From positions 124,001 through 188,000 of the forward strand of contig CANJMF010000003.1 of assembly GCA_947475895.1 (NCBI GenBank): a DNA stretch of 64,000 bases. Direction: 5' to 3'. The position numbers were made by a program, and so were the translations under genes. Below are positions 28,963-36,345 of this stretch, in pieces (the stretch's first letter is position 1; each line of letters begins with the position of its first letter). The DNA comes from Fidelibacterota bacterium. Its GTDB lineage: Bacteria; Pseudomonadota; Alphaproteobacteria; Rhodospirillales; Rhodospirillaceae. The notes under the pieces were generated by a model, which did no database searches, had not been told where the DNA came from, and worked only from the letters and a program-made list of their open reading frames with translations.

Positions 28963-29499
28963 TTAGGCGGACTTCAGCACCATCATCGGCATGCCGTGAT
29001 GGCTTTGCGCGTCCGCGTCGCGAATGCCCCAATCGATCTTCAGCCAATCGTCTTGCGTCAGGTATTCGAGCGCGTAACGGAAGAACCGCGATTCTTCTTG
29101 CAAGATGTGATGGCGTTCAAATGAAATGAAGGTGCGCGCCGTACGGCAAAAGGCGTGGCGCGCGGTATCCACATCGCGCTGTAAAAGGCGCGCGGTTTCC
29201 GCAAAGGCCGCCAGTTTGCCTGCGGCCATCGTGTGCTCGTCCAGGATCGCGTCGATCTCGTCGCCGATATGCGGCGCGCGGTGACGCAAGGTCAGGTACA
29301 TCATGTCTTCGACCGAATGGTGTCCGTCGTTCTCGTCGAAGAACGCCAGCACGGCGGCGATCACTTCCGGATCCACGTTTTGATATTGGGCGAGGGCGTC
29401 GACCTGGCGCTCGAGCGTGTTCAACGTCCGGCGCGCATTCAGGTGATCCATCGCCAGCCGTTGGATCGCATCCGGGATCGTCATTTGCGTCATCATCAT
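28963..29499 (-). CDS. Hemerythrin domain-containing protein
   Basis: A 178-residue four-helix bundle likely to bind a di-iron centre for oxygen or NO sensing or storage. Candidate iron ligands are His and Glu in DENDGHHSVEDMMYLTLRHRAPHIGDEIDAILDEHTM and later SFERHHILQEES. The N-terminus has three consecutive Met codons, so the exact start is uncertain. Just upstream is a perfect TTTGACCTAGGTCAAA palindrome of FNR/FixK type (29557-29572), consistent with oxygen control. Confidence 0.88.
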   Translation of the reverse strand: MMMTQMTIPDAIQRLAMDHLNARRTLNTLERQVDALAQYQNVDPEVIAAVLAFFDENDGHHSVEDMMYLTLRHRAPHIGDEIDAILDEHTMAAGKLAAFAETARLLQRDVDTARHAFCRTARTFISFERHHILQEESRFFRYALEYLTQDDWLKIDWGIRDADAQSHHGMPMMVLKSA

Positions 29500-29517
29500 G
29501 TGTCGCGCCCCACGCCA

Positions 29518-29534
29518 AGAACCGCCGCGGTTCT
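29518..29534. promoter_or_regulatory. 8-bp inverted repeat upstream of the hemerythrin gene
   Basis: AGAACCGC and GCGGTTCT flank a single central base, 19 nt upstream of the hemerythrin start. It may be an operator or part of the 5' leader. No regulator can be assigned from sequence. Confidence 0.4.
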
Positions 29535-29556
29535 CCCATGGGTGCGCCGGCCCGGC

Positions 29557-29572
29557 TTTGACCTAGGTCAAA
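29557..29572. promoter_or_regulatory. FNR/FixK-type palindrome between hemerythrin and pfk genes
   Basis: TTTGACCTAGGTCAAA is a perfect 16-bp palindrome matching the CRP/FNR-family core TTGA-N6-TCAA. Its centre is about 65 nt from the hemerythrin start and about 90 nt from the phosphofructokinase start, on divergent genes, so one site could serve both. Assignment to an FNR-like regulator is established consensus matching; no such regulator gene is in the window. Confidence 0.78.
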
Positions 29573-29654
29573 CTCTGGTTGCGCCACCGGCCTTCCCCTC
29601 GCGGATTCGGGCCCAACGGTTGCCTTTGCGGGCCAGACCCGGCACGTTTGCCTT

Positions 29655-30722
29655 ATGACCAAACCCAAAAAGATCGGCATCCTCACCAGCGGCGGCGATT
29701 GCGCCGGCCTCAACGCCGTCATTCGCGCCGCCACCGAGGCGGCGGTCGGGCGCGGCTGGGAGGTCGTGGGCTTGCGTAACGGCCATCTCGGGCTTCTCAA
29801 CACCCCGCCCGACGTCGTGCCGCTCAATGCCGACAACCTGCGCGGCGACATGCTGCGTGCGGGCGGCACCATTCTCGGCACCACCACCAAGGGCGATCCC
29901 TTCGCCTATCCGGGCCCCGACGGAAAAAAGACCGACCGCTCCGGCGATGTGCTGGCCGCCATCCAAGGCCTCGGCATCGAGGCGCTGGTGGTCATCGGCG
30001 GCGACGGCAGCATGCGCTTGTTCGACCGCTTGCTGTCGCCCGGCAATATTCCCTGGGTCGGCGTGCCCAAGACCATCGACAACGACGTGCCCGGCACCGA
30101 GTTCGCCGTGGGTTTTTTTACCGCCGTCGAGATCGCGGGCCAAGCCCTCGACCGCCTCGCCACCACGGCCGCCAGCCATCGGCGCATCATGGTGCTCGAA
30201 GTCATGGGCCGCGATTCGGGTTACATCGCGCTGTTCGCTGGAATCGCCGGCGGCGCCGACGTGATCCTCATGCCCGAGTTCGCTTACGACCTGGATGCCG
30301 TCGCTGCCCACGTGCGCCGCGTCACCCACGACCGGCCAAGTCCTGTGCTCGTGGTGGTCGCGGAAGGCCTGAAGCGCCCCGCATCCGAGCGCCGCGAAAA
30401 AAGCAGCATCGGCGACGCCATCTCGGCCGAGCTGCAAAAGCGCACCGGGTTCGATTCGCGTTGCACGGTGCTGGGCCATCTTCAGCGGGGCGGCACGCCC
30501 GTCATGTTCGACCGAATTCTGGGCTCCGCTTTCGGCGCCCGCGCCATCAGCCTGCTGGCGGCGGGCGAAAACCGGCGCATGGTCGCTTGGCGCGGCGGGC
30601 GCGTCTCCGACATTCCCACGACGGACGTCACAAGCGGACCCAGCTTCGTCGGCGCCGACAGTCAGATGATGCGCACAGCCCGACGCTTGGGCATTTACGT
30701 CGGCGAGGGGCCGGCGGCGTAA
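29655..30722 (+). CDS. pfkA: 6-phosphofructokinase (probably ATP-dependent)
   Basis: Phosphorylates fructose-6-phosphate in glycolysis. At 355 residues it has LTSGGDCAGLNAVIRAA, VIGGDGSMRLFDRLL and GVPKTIDNDVPGT. The Gly after GGD (GGDGS) points to ATP rather than pyrophosphate (usually GGDD). The Lys in PKTIDND is the mixed-type feature of group III enzymes. Also seen are VEVMGRDSGYIAL and VLGHLQRGGTPVMFDR. A divergent hemerythrin gene shares an FNR-type palindrome upstream. Confidence 0.92.
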   Translation: MTKPKKIGILTSGGDCAGLNAVIRAATEAAVGRGWEVVGLRNGHLGLLNTPPDVVPLNADNLRGDMLRAGGTILGTTTKGDPFAYPGPDGKKTDRSGDVLAAIQGLGIEALVVIGGDGSMRLFDRLLSPGNIPWVGVPKTIDNDVPGTEFAVGFFTAVEIAGQALDRLATTAASHRRIMVLEVMGRDSGYIALFAGIAGGADVILMPEFAYDLDAVAAHVRRVTHDRPSPVLVVVAEGLKRPASERREKSSIGDAISAELQKRTGFDSRCTVLGHLQRGGTPVMFDRILGSAFGARAISLLAAGENRRMVAWRGGRVSDIPTTDVTSGPSFVGADSQMMRTARRLGIYVGEGPAA

Positions 30723-30729
30723 GCGCCGT

Positions 30730-31128
30730 TCAGCCCGCCAGCTGCATCACAATGCCGATCAATCCGCCGATCAGCAAAATCGCCGACGCCAGAAACGAGA
30801 CGCCGAAACCGGGGCCGCGTTTCTCCGCCGCCCGGTAATAGCCGCGTGCGTACAGCACCCGGCCGATGGGCCAGAAAACCCCGATAATCGCGGCAATGGT
30901 GTCGCCCCAGGCCGCTGCGAACAACACCAGCGCCGGTACGAACAGCACCAACTGCTCCAGCGTGTTCATGTGTACGCGATAGATGCGCAGGAATTCCGGC
31001 GGCCCGTCCACGGCCGGCGCGGGCACGTTGTACTTACCGCGCGCGCCTCCGACTTTGAAAAACACACCGATGTAAACGAACAGCGACAGCACCAGCACGA
31101 GGCCGGTATACGGAAATGCAGCGAGCAT
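30730..31128 (-). CDS. MAPEG family membrane protein
   Basis: Four-helix membrane protein of the MAPEG family (microsomal glutathione transferase-like). I chose ATG 31128 (MLAAFPYTGLVLVLSLFVYI) because GGGGGA precedes it and 16 extra residues from 31176 do not fit. Characteristic motifs are RIYRVHMNTLEQLVLFVPALVLFAA and GRVLYARGYY. The length is 132 residues. It is convergent with pfk, 7 nt away. Confidence 0.9.
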   Translation of the reverse strand: MLAAFPYTGLVLVLSLFVYIGVFFKVGGARGKYNVPAPAVDGPPEFLRIYRVHMNTLEQLVLFVPALVLFAAAWGDTIAAIIGVFWPIGRVLYARGYYRAAEKRGPGFGVSFLASAILLIGGLIGIVMQLAG

Positions 31129-31394
31129 GAGATGGTCCCCCAGAGTTTGGATGCCGCCGCTGTCACAATTCCCCAATCACGGCGACGATGTGGCGACTGT
31201 GTTGTTGCGGTGGTGCAGAGTCAAAAAAAATCGGAGCCAAACGGGATTTTTACTTGCATTCCCGTGCAATGAGCGTAAACGCGAACACAGACGTTACGCG
31301 CACGTGCCTAAAGCAGCTCGCCGTTAAGCAACGACGTAAGCGTCCTTTACTTGGTTGGACTTTGTTTCTGTCTAATTAATAAAGGAGGCCGTGC

Positions 31395-31529
31395 ATGCCC
31401 CTACCTACCCGCAAGTCCTTTCTAAAACGCGCCGCGCGTATTCCGGCGTCGCTCCGCAATTGCCGTCACATCGCTTGGGACGGTCACGCGCTTGCCGTGA
31501 TCTCTAAGTTCGACGTCCTGCGCGGCTGA
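31395..31529 (+). CDS. Candidate 44-residue leader peptide of the ornithine decarboxylase gene
   Basis: A short ORF starting at ATG 31395 behind AAAGGAGG (31381-31388, 6 nt spacing), by far the best ribosome site in the region. The peptide is Arg/Lys-rich (MPLPTRKSFLKRAARIPASL as the first 20 residues) and ends FDVLRG, 106 nt before the decarboxylase. In enterobacteria the speFL peptide stalls ribosomes in response to ornithine and controls speF. This peptide does not obviously align with it, so an analogous role is inference. Confidence 0.55.
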   Translation: MPLPTRKSFLKRAARIPASLRNCRHIAWDGHALAVISKFDVLRG

Positions 31530-31553
31530 GTTTTTCTTCACCGTTGAAATGGT

Positions 31554-31601
31554 GCCTGCCGGTTCGTCCGGTGGGCTGAAGTCATGCAGCCGCGAAGCGG
31601 C
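31554..31601 (+). promoter_or_regulatory. Two adjacent hairpins in the decarboxylase leader
   Basis: Hairpin 1: GCCTGCCGG (31554-31562) pairs over 9 bp, including two G-U pairs, with CCGGTGGGC (31568-31576) around TTCGT. Hairpin 2: GCCGC (31589-31593) pairs with GCGGC (31597-31601) around GAA. They lie between the leader ORF and the decarboxylase start, where they could act as an attenuator or a ribosome-site sequestering element. No poly-U follows, so a classic terminator is not supported. Confidence 0.6.
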
Positions 31602-31635
31602 AACGCGAAGAAAAGTTTGGAAAGAAAAGCGAGAG

Positions 31636-33027
31636 ATGGATCAACAAAAAGCGTTCGATAAGCCAGCAAACACTGACGTTCAAGAGCATCTCTTCCGCTC
31701 TGTCGACGACGTGGCCAAGCGGCTGAAACCCGAAGCGCCCATCCAATGCATTTTCCCGCAGCCCGTCCGCGATCAAGCGCAGAAGTTTATCGCGCTGTTT
31801 CCGGGCCGCGTGCTGTACGCCGTGAAGTGCAATCCCGGTCCTGAGTTTTTGCGTCACATGTACGCCGCCGGTATCCGCGAGTTCGACGTCGCCTCGCTCG
31901 AAGAAGCGCGCCTCATCAAAGGCCTGTTCCCGAAGGGCGTGACCATGCACTTCATGCATCCGGTCAAGTCGCGGGAAGCGATCCGGCTCGCCTACAAGAT
32001 GGGCATCCGGACGTTCTCGCTCGATTCGGCCGGCGAGCTTATGAAGATCCTGGAAGAGACCAAATCCGCCCAGGACCTGACCCTGCTCATCCGCATGGCC
32101 GTCTCCGGCAACGCGGCGGCCTACGACCTCTCCGGCAAGTTCGGCGCGGCGCCCTCGTCGGCGTCCGACCTGCTGCGCCATGCCCGCAAAGTGGCGCACA
32201 AGCTCGGCGTTTGCTTCCACGTGGGCTCGCAGTGCATGGATCCTGCCGCCTACAGCGCCGCCATCGCGCGCGCTGCCGACGTCATTGCCAAAGCCAAGGT
32301 GAAGGTCGACATCATCGACGTGGGCGGCGGTTTCCCCGCCACTTACCCGAACATGACCCCGCCGGCGCTGGAAGACTTCATCGCCGCCATCACCGACACG
32401 GCCCAGCCGCTCACCGATTCCATTGGTGTCACGCCGGGTGCCGAGCTGTGGTGCGAGCCCGGCCGCGCCATGGTGGCAGCGGGCGGGTCCATGCTTGTGC
32501 GCGTCACCCTGCGCAAGGGCCGTCGCCTCTATATCAACGACGGCACCTACGGCAGCCTGTTCGACGCCGGTGCCCTCAACTGGCGTTTCCCGGTGCGTCT
32601 GGTGCGCCCCTTGAGCAAAAGCGGCAAGAACTCAACCGCGCCCAACACCCGGGTGCCGTCCGACAAACTCGTGCCCTACACGTTCTACGGCCCCACCTGC
32701 GACAACTTGGACAAGATGAAGGGCCCCTTCATGCTGCCCGAGGACACCCAGGAAGGCGACTGGATCGAAATCGGCATGCTCGGCGCTTACGGCGCCACCA
32801 TGCAGACCCGGTTCAACGGCTTCCACTCGACGGTTGTCGCCACCGTATGGCCGGAACTGAACGCCGTCTCGGCGCCGCGCCCGGCCGTGGGCCGTCCGAA
32901 CCTGCGCGTGGTGCGGAATGCACCCGCCGTGCAACCGGCCTTGCCCGCTCCGCAAGCGATGGCCGAACCCGCGCCGGAATTGTCAGCGGACGGTCACACC
33001 GCCGCGCCTGTCATCGACCTAAAGTAA
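31636..33027 (+). CDS. Ornithine/lysine decarboxylase, PLP fold III
   Basis: Decarboxylates ornithine (possibly lysine or diaminobutyrate) to a diamine, the entry to polyamines. From ATG 31636 it has 463 residues. The PLP lysine is Lys64 in YAVKCNPG. His196 lies in HVGSQ, the phosphate-binding EPGRAMVA at 274-281, and the cross-subunit catalytic Cys355-Asp356 in YGPTCDNLDK. A Pro/Ala-rich tail of about 50 residues (from about 412) extends beyond the usual end. A longer reading from 31549 lacks a ribosome site. The gene is preceded by a structured leader and followed by a deoxyhypusine-synthase-like gene. Confidence 0.92.
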   Translation: MDQQKAFDKPANTDVQEHLFRSVDDVAKRLKPEAPIQCIFPQPVRDQAQKFIALFPGRVLYAVKCNPGPEFLRHMYAAGIREFDVASLEEARLIKGLFPKGVTMHFMHPVKSREAIRLAYKMGIRTFSLDSAGELMKILEETKSAQDLTLLIRMAVSGNAAAYDLSGKFGAAPSSASDLLRHARKVAHKLGVCFHVGSQCMDPAAYSAAIARAADVIAKAKVKVDIIDVGGGFPATYPNMTPPALEDFIAAITDTAQPLTDSIGVTPGAELWCEPGRAMVAAGGSMLVRVTLRKGRRLYINDGTYGSLFDAGALNWRFPVRLVRPLSKSGKNSTAPNTRVPSDKLVPYTFYGPTCDNLDKMKGPFMLPEDTQEGDWIEIGMLGAYGATMQTRFNGFHSTVVATVWPELNAVSAPRPAVGRPNLRVVRNAPAVQPALPAPQAMAEPAPELSADGHTAAPVIDLK

Positions 33028-33044
33028 ACCCGCTATTTTGAGGG

Positions 33045-33074
33045 CCACCGGAGTCATTTGCTTGACTCCGGTGG
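33045..33074 (+). terminator. Strong hairpin between decarboxylase and DHS-like genes
   Basis: CCACCGGAGTCA (33045-33056) pairs perfectly over 12 bp with 33063-33074 around TTTGCT. The following sequence has only short T runs (TGCGTTTTCTC), so it may be a leaky terminator or mRNA-stabilising stem that sets the ratio of the two polyamine genes. Confidence 0.65.
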
Positions 33075-33126
33075 TGCCTCTGCGTTTTCTCTCCCATCGC
33101 AACAATTAAGGACGGACGCTCGACCC

Positions 33127-34209
33127 ATGGCCGCGCCCAAATCAAAATCCAAAGCTAAAAAAGCCCCCGCTGCGAAAGCAAAGAGCAATCAAAAGGCGCG
33201 TCTGCTTTCGACGCCGGTCGAGCACATCGACATCACGTCGTTCGATGCGCGCCCGATCATCACCGCCATGGGCAAGATGTCCTTCACGTCGCGCGATACC
33301 GCGCGCGCGGCCGGCATTTTCAACATGATGCTGAGCGATCAAAAGTGTTCGAACATCCTGACGCTCGCGGGCTCGACCTCGGCCGGCGGCTGCATGCAGG
33401 TGTACGTCGACATGGTGAAGTACGGCATGATCGACGCCATTGTGTCGACCGGTGCCTCCATCGTCGACATGGACTTCTTCGAAGCGCTTGGCTTCAAGCA
33501 CTATCAAGGTTCGCAGTTCGTCGATGATCGCGACTTACGCGCCAACTACATCGACCGCATCTACGACACCTACATCGATGAAGAAGAGTTGCAGCACTGC
33601 GACAAGGTCATCGGCGATATCGCCGACGGCATGAAGGCTGGTCCGTACTCGTCGCGCGCTTTCATCAAGGAAATGGGCCGCTGGCTGAAAAGCCGCAAAG
33701 GCCGCAAGAAAGAGTCGCTGGTCGAGACTTGCTACGACATGGACGTGCCGATCTTCTGCCCGGCGTTCACGGATTCGTCGGCGGGCTTTGGCTTGGTGCT
33801 GCACCAGGTCCGTAATCCGAAGTCGCACATCACCATTGATTCCATTGCCGACTTCCGCGAGCTCACCGACATCAAGATCAAAGCCGGTTCCACCGGCCTC
33901 ATGATGATCGGCGGCGGCGTGCCTAAGAACTTCGTGCAAGACACTGTTGTCTGCGCCGAAGTGCTGGGCATCGAAGCCGAGATGCACAAATACGCGGTGC
34001 AGATCACGGTCGCCGATACGCGCGACGGTGCTTGCTCGTCCTCGACCCTTAAGGAAGCCAATTCCTGGGGCAAGGTCGACACTGCCTACGAACAGATGGT
34101 GTTCGCTGAAGCCTCCAGCGTCATCCCGCTGATCGGCTCCGACGCTTATCATCGCGGCGCATGGAAAAAGCGCAAAGCCCGTAAGTTCGCGAAGTTGTTC
34201 AACGACTAG
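33127..34209 (+). CDS. Deoxyhypusine synthase-like protein (putative polyamine enzyme)
   Basis: DHS-family NAD-dependent enzyme of 360 residues starting at ATG 33127. Bacteria lack eIF5A, so the substrate is not the eukaryotic one; homologues are linked to homospermidine or spermidine-type polyamines. The catalytic lysine equivalent is Lys316 in SWGKV. NAD-site blocks include SNILTLAGSTSAGG, STGASIVDMDFFEALG and SSAGFGLVL. The first 35 residues are a Lys-rich low-complexity tail (APKSKSKAKKAPAAKAKS). It directly follows the decarboxylase, so its substrate may be the putrescine made there; that is inference. Confidence 0.88.
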   Translation: MAAPKSKSKAKKAPAAKAKSNQKARLLSTPVEHIDITSFDARPIITAMGKMSFTSRDTARAAGIFNMMLSDQKCSNILTLAGSTSAGGCMQVYVDMVKYGMIDAIVSTGASIVDMDFFEALGFKHYQGSQFVDDRDLRANYIDRIYDTYIDEEELQHCDKVIGDIADGMKAGPYSSRAFIKEMGRWLKSRKGRKKESLVETCYDMDVPIFCPAFTDSSAGFGLVLHQVRNPKSHITIDSIADFRELTDIKIKAGSTGLMMIGGGVPKNFVQDTVVCAEVLGIEAEMHKYAVQITVADTRDGACSSSTLKEANSWGKVDTAYEQMVFAEASSVIPLIGSDAYHRGAWKKRKARKFAKLFND

Positions 34210-34238
34210 AACTGACGATCGCGCTGAATTGAAGCAAA

Positions 34239-34296
34239 CCCCTCACCCTCTCCCCTAAAGGGGAGAGGGTGCCGAGCGGAACGAGGCGGTGAGGGG
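34239..34296. repeat. Palindromic CCCTCTCCCC intergenic repeat
   Basis: Inner arms CACCCTCTCCCC (34244-34255) and GGGGAGAGGGTG (34260-34271) pair over 12 bp around TAAA. Outer arms CCCCTCACC and GGTGAGGGG enclose a second segment. This resembles a dispersed palindrome common in proteobacterial intergenic regions and can also terminate transcription between the DHS-like gene and the leftward DUF2807 gene. Confidence 0.85.
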
Positions 34297-34327
34297 TGCT
34301 TATTTCAAAGTGAGCCGATCAGGCTCA

Positions 34328-35266
34328 TCACATCAAAATATGCGGCCACCGGGCGTGTGAAGCTCTTGTGTGGCCGCTTCCGTTTTCGGTGTTCAGGGCC
34401 ACGATGGTCGGGCAGTCGCGCGGCGGTGCAGTTGTGTCGTCGGCAACGTCGACGTTCAACGTCAGAATGGTCGTGCCGCAGCCGCGCCGCTGAGCATCGG
34501 TTCTCGGAGGCGACATATTGGCATTCGTTTCCGGTTTGCCGTTCTCCTGCTTCACGCGGCCCGAGCCCATGATGTTGGTGTTGATGTGGGCGGGGCGCGT
34601 CAGCAGCTTCACGTCGCCCGAGCCGACGATCGTGACATTGGCGTCTTCTCCCGGCGATGCTTCCGTATTGCCGCTGCCGGCAATCGTGACGTGCAGGTGC
34701 GTCGCGGCCAGTTCGCCCAAATAGGCATCGCCCGATCCGGCGATGGTCACCTTCACGTTCTCCGCCGTGCCGCGGGCGCGAATGTTGCCGCTACCCGCAA
34801 TGGTCAGATTCAAATCCGGCTGCGCCACATTCTCCATGGTCACATCGCCGGACCCCGCCAATGTCAGCGATTGAAACGCGCGACCGGGCAACGTGATTTC
34901 CAGGCTGTCGCTTCCACGGCGGCGGCAAGATTTGATTTTGCCGGCATGAACGCGCACTTGCGCCACGGCCGAAGGCGTTCCGCGCACGATCACGTCGGTG
35001 CCGTCGCCCGCGCGGTAGAGCACTTTGGCCGGGCCCGCGATCACGACGCTGTCGCCGCCGTCCCATTCAAAGTGTTTTTCGCTTCCGCTTTCCGCGACGT
35101 CATCATCGCATGCGTCATCGTCGTCAGAGATGTCCAGCAGATGGGACCAGTGCTGATGAGATTTTGCCATATGGCGCATGCCGCTTCCGGGCAGCGCCGC
35201 GGCGATGATGCTCGCCGCGAACCCGACACCGATTCCCGCCACCGCGATCCGACCTAGTTTTTTCAT
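34328..35266 (-). CDS. DUF2807 exported beta-solenoid-like protein
   Basis: A 312-residue protein with an N-terminal signal or anchor (MKKLGRIAVAGIGVGFAASI). The central part repeats a TIAGSGN / IVGSGD-type unit at least six times at about 19-residue spacing, giving a predicted right-handed beta structure. This matches the DUF2807 (GIN) domain. The last 55 residues are low complexity. It is the third gene of a PadR-DUF1700-DUF2807 operon, a recurring arrangement for envelope adaptation. Molecular function unknown. Confidence 0.88.
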   Translation of the reverse strand: MKKLGRIAVAGIGVGFAASIIAAALPGSGMRHMAKSHQHWSHLLDISDDDDACDDDVAESGSEKHFEWDGGDSVVIAGPAKVLYRAGDGTDVIVRGTPSAVAQVRVHAGKIKSCRRRGSDSLEITLPGRAFQSLTLAGSGDVTMENVAQPDLNLTIAGSGNIRARGTAENVKVTIAGSGDAYLGELAATHLHVTIAGSGNTEASPGEDANVTIVGSGDVKLLTRPAHINTNIMGSGRVKQENGKPETNANMSPPRTDAQRRGCGTTILTLNVDVADDTTAPPRDCPTIVALNTENGSGHTRASHARWPHILM

Positions 35267-35288
35267 GTGAGGACTCCGTTTTTTCGGG

Positions 35289-35855
35289 TTAGGCAGCCAT
35301 GTCGGCTTGATTCAGCAGCGTGTAGTGAAGGCGGGCATACCTCGCCAGCAAGCGCACGACCGCGCCGCACAGCCATAACAACAAGGCCCCGCCGCCAATT
35401 CCAAAACCGAGCAAGGCGATGCCGGTGAACACTTCACCCAGCGTGCTCAATGAGAAGAAGCCCGACCCGAACTCGCTGAGGATGACAGCCGCGCCGCCGA
35501 TGCACAGTCCGATGGCGCCAATGGCCGTAACGAACGTGAACAACAGCAAGAAGGCCAGCACCGGCAGCAGGAAAATGAAATCCACGGCGATGAGCGCCAG
35601 GAAGCCGAAGAGTGCGCCGATGAAATTTCCCGGCGTGCGCGCCGACTCCCAGCGCTTGAACCCGATCTCGGCGCGCAGCTCGCGGGCAAGGCGGGCGGGA
35701 TCGCCGAGGGCTTTGGCGATCTCCGCTTCGCTGCGTCCCGCAGCTACACCCTCGTCGAAGTGCATGGTGTAATCGGCGATCACGTCCTCGATCTCGACCG
35801 GCGGTAACCCACCCAGGCGGCGGCGCAACGTATTGAGGAATTCGCTTTTAGTCAT
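35289..35855 (-). CDS. DUF1700 (HAAS-like) membrane protein
   Basis: From ATG 35855 (MTKSEFLNTLRRRLGGLPPVE), behind AAAGGGGTGG, the protein has 188 residues. The first 60 residues are the soluble helical domain with DVIADYTMHFDEGVAAGRSEAEIAKALGDP. Three or four hydrophobic helices follow. In this family the soluble domain may link the membrane part to the cognate PadR regulator. It overlaps the padR-like gene by 8 nt. Confidence 0.9.
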   Translation of the reverse strand: MTKSEFLNTLRRRLGGLPPVEIEDVIADYTMHFDEGVAAGRSEAEIAKALGDPARLARELRAEIGFKRWESARTPGNFIGALFGFLALIAVDFIFLLPVLAFLLLFTFVTAIGAIGLCIGGAAVILSEFGSGFFSLSTLGEVFTGIALLGFGIGGGALLLWLCGAVVRLLARYARLHYTLLNQADMAA

Positions 35856-36216
35856 CACACCACCCCTTTGATTTTTTTTGTTCATCGTCCGATCGGGCAC
35901 TCGCAAGAATGCGGGCAACGTCGGCGGTGAAGGTGTTCCAATCGTTGGCCTGCGCGGTCAGCGCGTCGCGCCCCGCTTTTGTCAGTTGGTAATATTTGCG
36001 CGGTGGGCCGCTCGAGGATTCCTCGAGGTAGGTTTTCACCAAGCCGTCCGTCTGCATGCGGCGCATGAGCGGATAGATGGTGCCTTCACCCATGCCGATG
36101 GCCTCGGCCAGGCGGCTCGCGATGTCGTAGGCGTAGCCGTCCTGCTTCGCCAGCAGGGCCAGCACGCACATCTCCAGCACGCCTTTGCGCAGTTGAACTT
36201 GAAGCGAATCAGACAC
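35848..36216 (-). CDS. PadR family transcriptional regulator
   Basis: A 122-residue winged-helix regulator. The recognition domain is LEMCVLALLAKQDGYAYDIASRLAEAIGMGEGTIYPLMRRMQTDGLV, followed by the wing SSSGPPRKYYQLTKAGRDAL and a short C-terminal helix. It heads the operon with DUF1700 and DUF2807 genes. A perfect inverted repeat at 36264-36284, about 48 nt upstream of the start, is a likely autoregulatory operator. Confidence 0.93.
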   Translation of the reverse strand: MSDSLQVQLRKGVLEMCVLALLAKQDGYAYDIASRLAEAIGMGEGTIYPLMRRMQTDGLVKTYLEESSSGPPRKYYQLTKAGRDALTAQANDWNTFTADVARILASARSDDEQKKSKGWCDD

Positions 36217-36263
36217 CGGGTTTCCGCCGTGTTGTTGCGTTGATCGCTATGGTATAGCGCATG

Positions 36264-36284
36264 GTACCTTGTTACGCAAGGTAC
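36264..36284. promoter_or_regulatory. Probable PadR operator
   Basis: GTACCTTG and CAAGGTAC are perfect 8-bp arms separated by TTACG. It sits upstream of the padR-like gene, beside a second small palindrome CGCTAT-GGT-ATAGCG (36245-36259) that overlaps a possible -10 element on the minus strand. Autoregulation by PadR-type proteins is established; this exact site is inferred. Confidence 0.72.
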
Positions 36285-36345
36285 TAACTACAGAAAGATA
36301 GCGTCCGAGATTAAGGTAATAATTCAGCCCGTTAGATTAGGATTT

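Larger units (their letters stand above)
31129..31635 (+). promoter_or_regulatory. Ornithine decarboxylase leader region (candidate structured regulatory RNA)
   Basis: A 507-nt non-coding stretch between the MAPEG gene and the decarboxylase. It contains a long-range pairing GACGTTACG (31290-31298) with CGTAAGCGTC (31335-31344), a near-perfect ribosome site with a 44-codon ORF (31395-31529), and two compact hairpins just before the gene. A structured RNA called the speF motif is known upstream of ornithine decarboxylase genes in alphaproteobacteria. The position fits, but I could not test the covariance model. Confidence 0.6.

Noticed and set aside
29568-30479. 303-codon open frame on the minus strand
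   Set aside because: Opposite the phosphofructokinase gene; no recognisable protein features.
31391-31507. Alternative GTG-started ORF in the decarboxylase leader (38 codons)
   Set aside because: Only 2 nt from the ribosome site, too close; the ATG at 31395 has correct spacing.
31395-31529. Direct homology of the leader peptide to enterobacterial SpeFL
   Set aside because: The sequence does not show the SpeFL sensor or stall motif; only the gene position is analogous.
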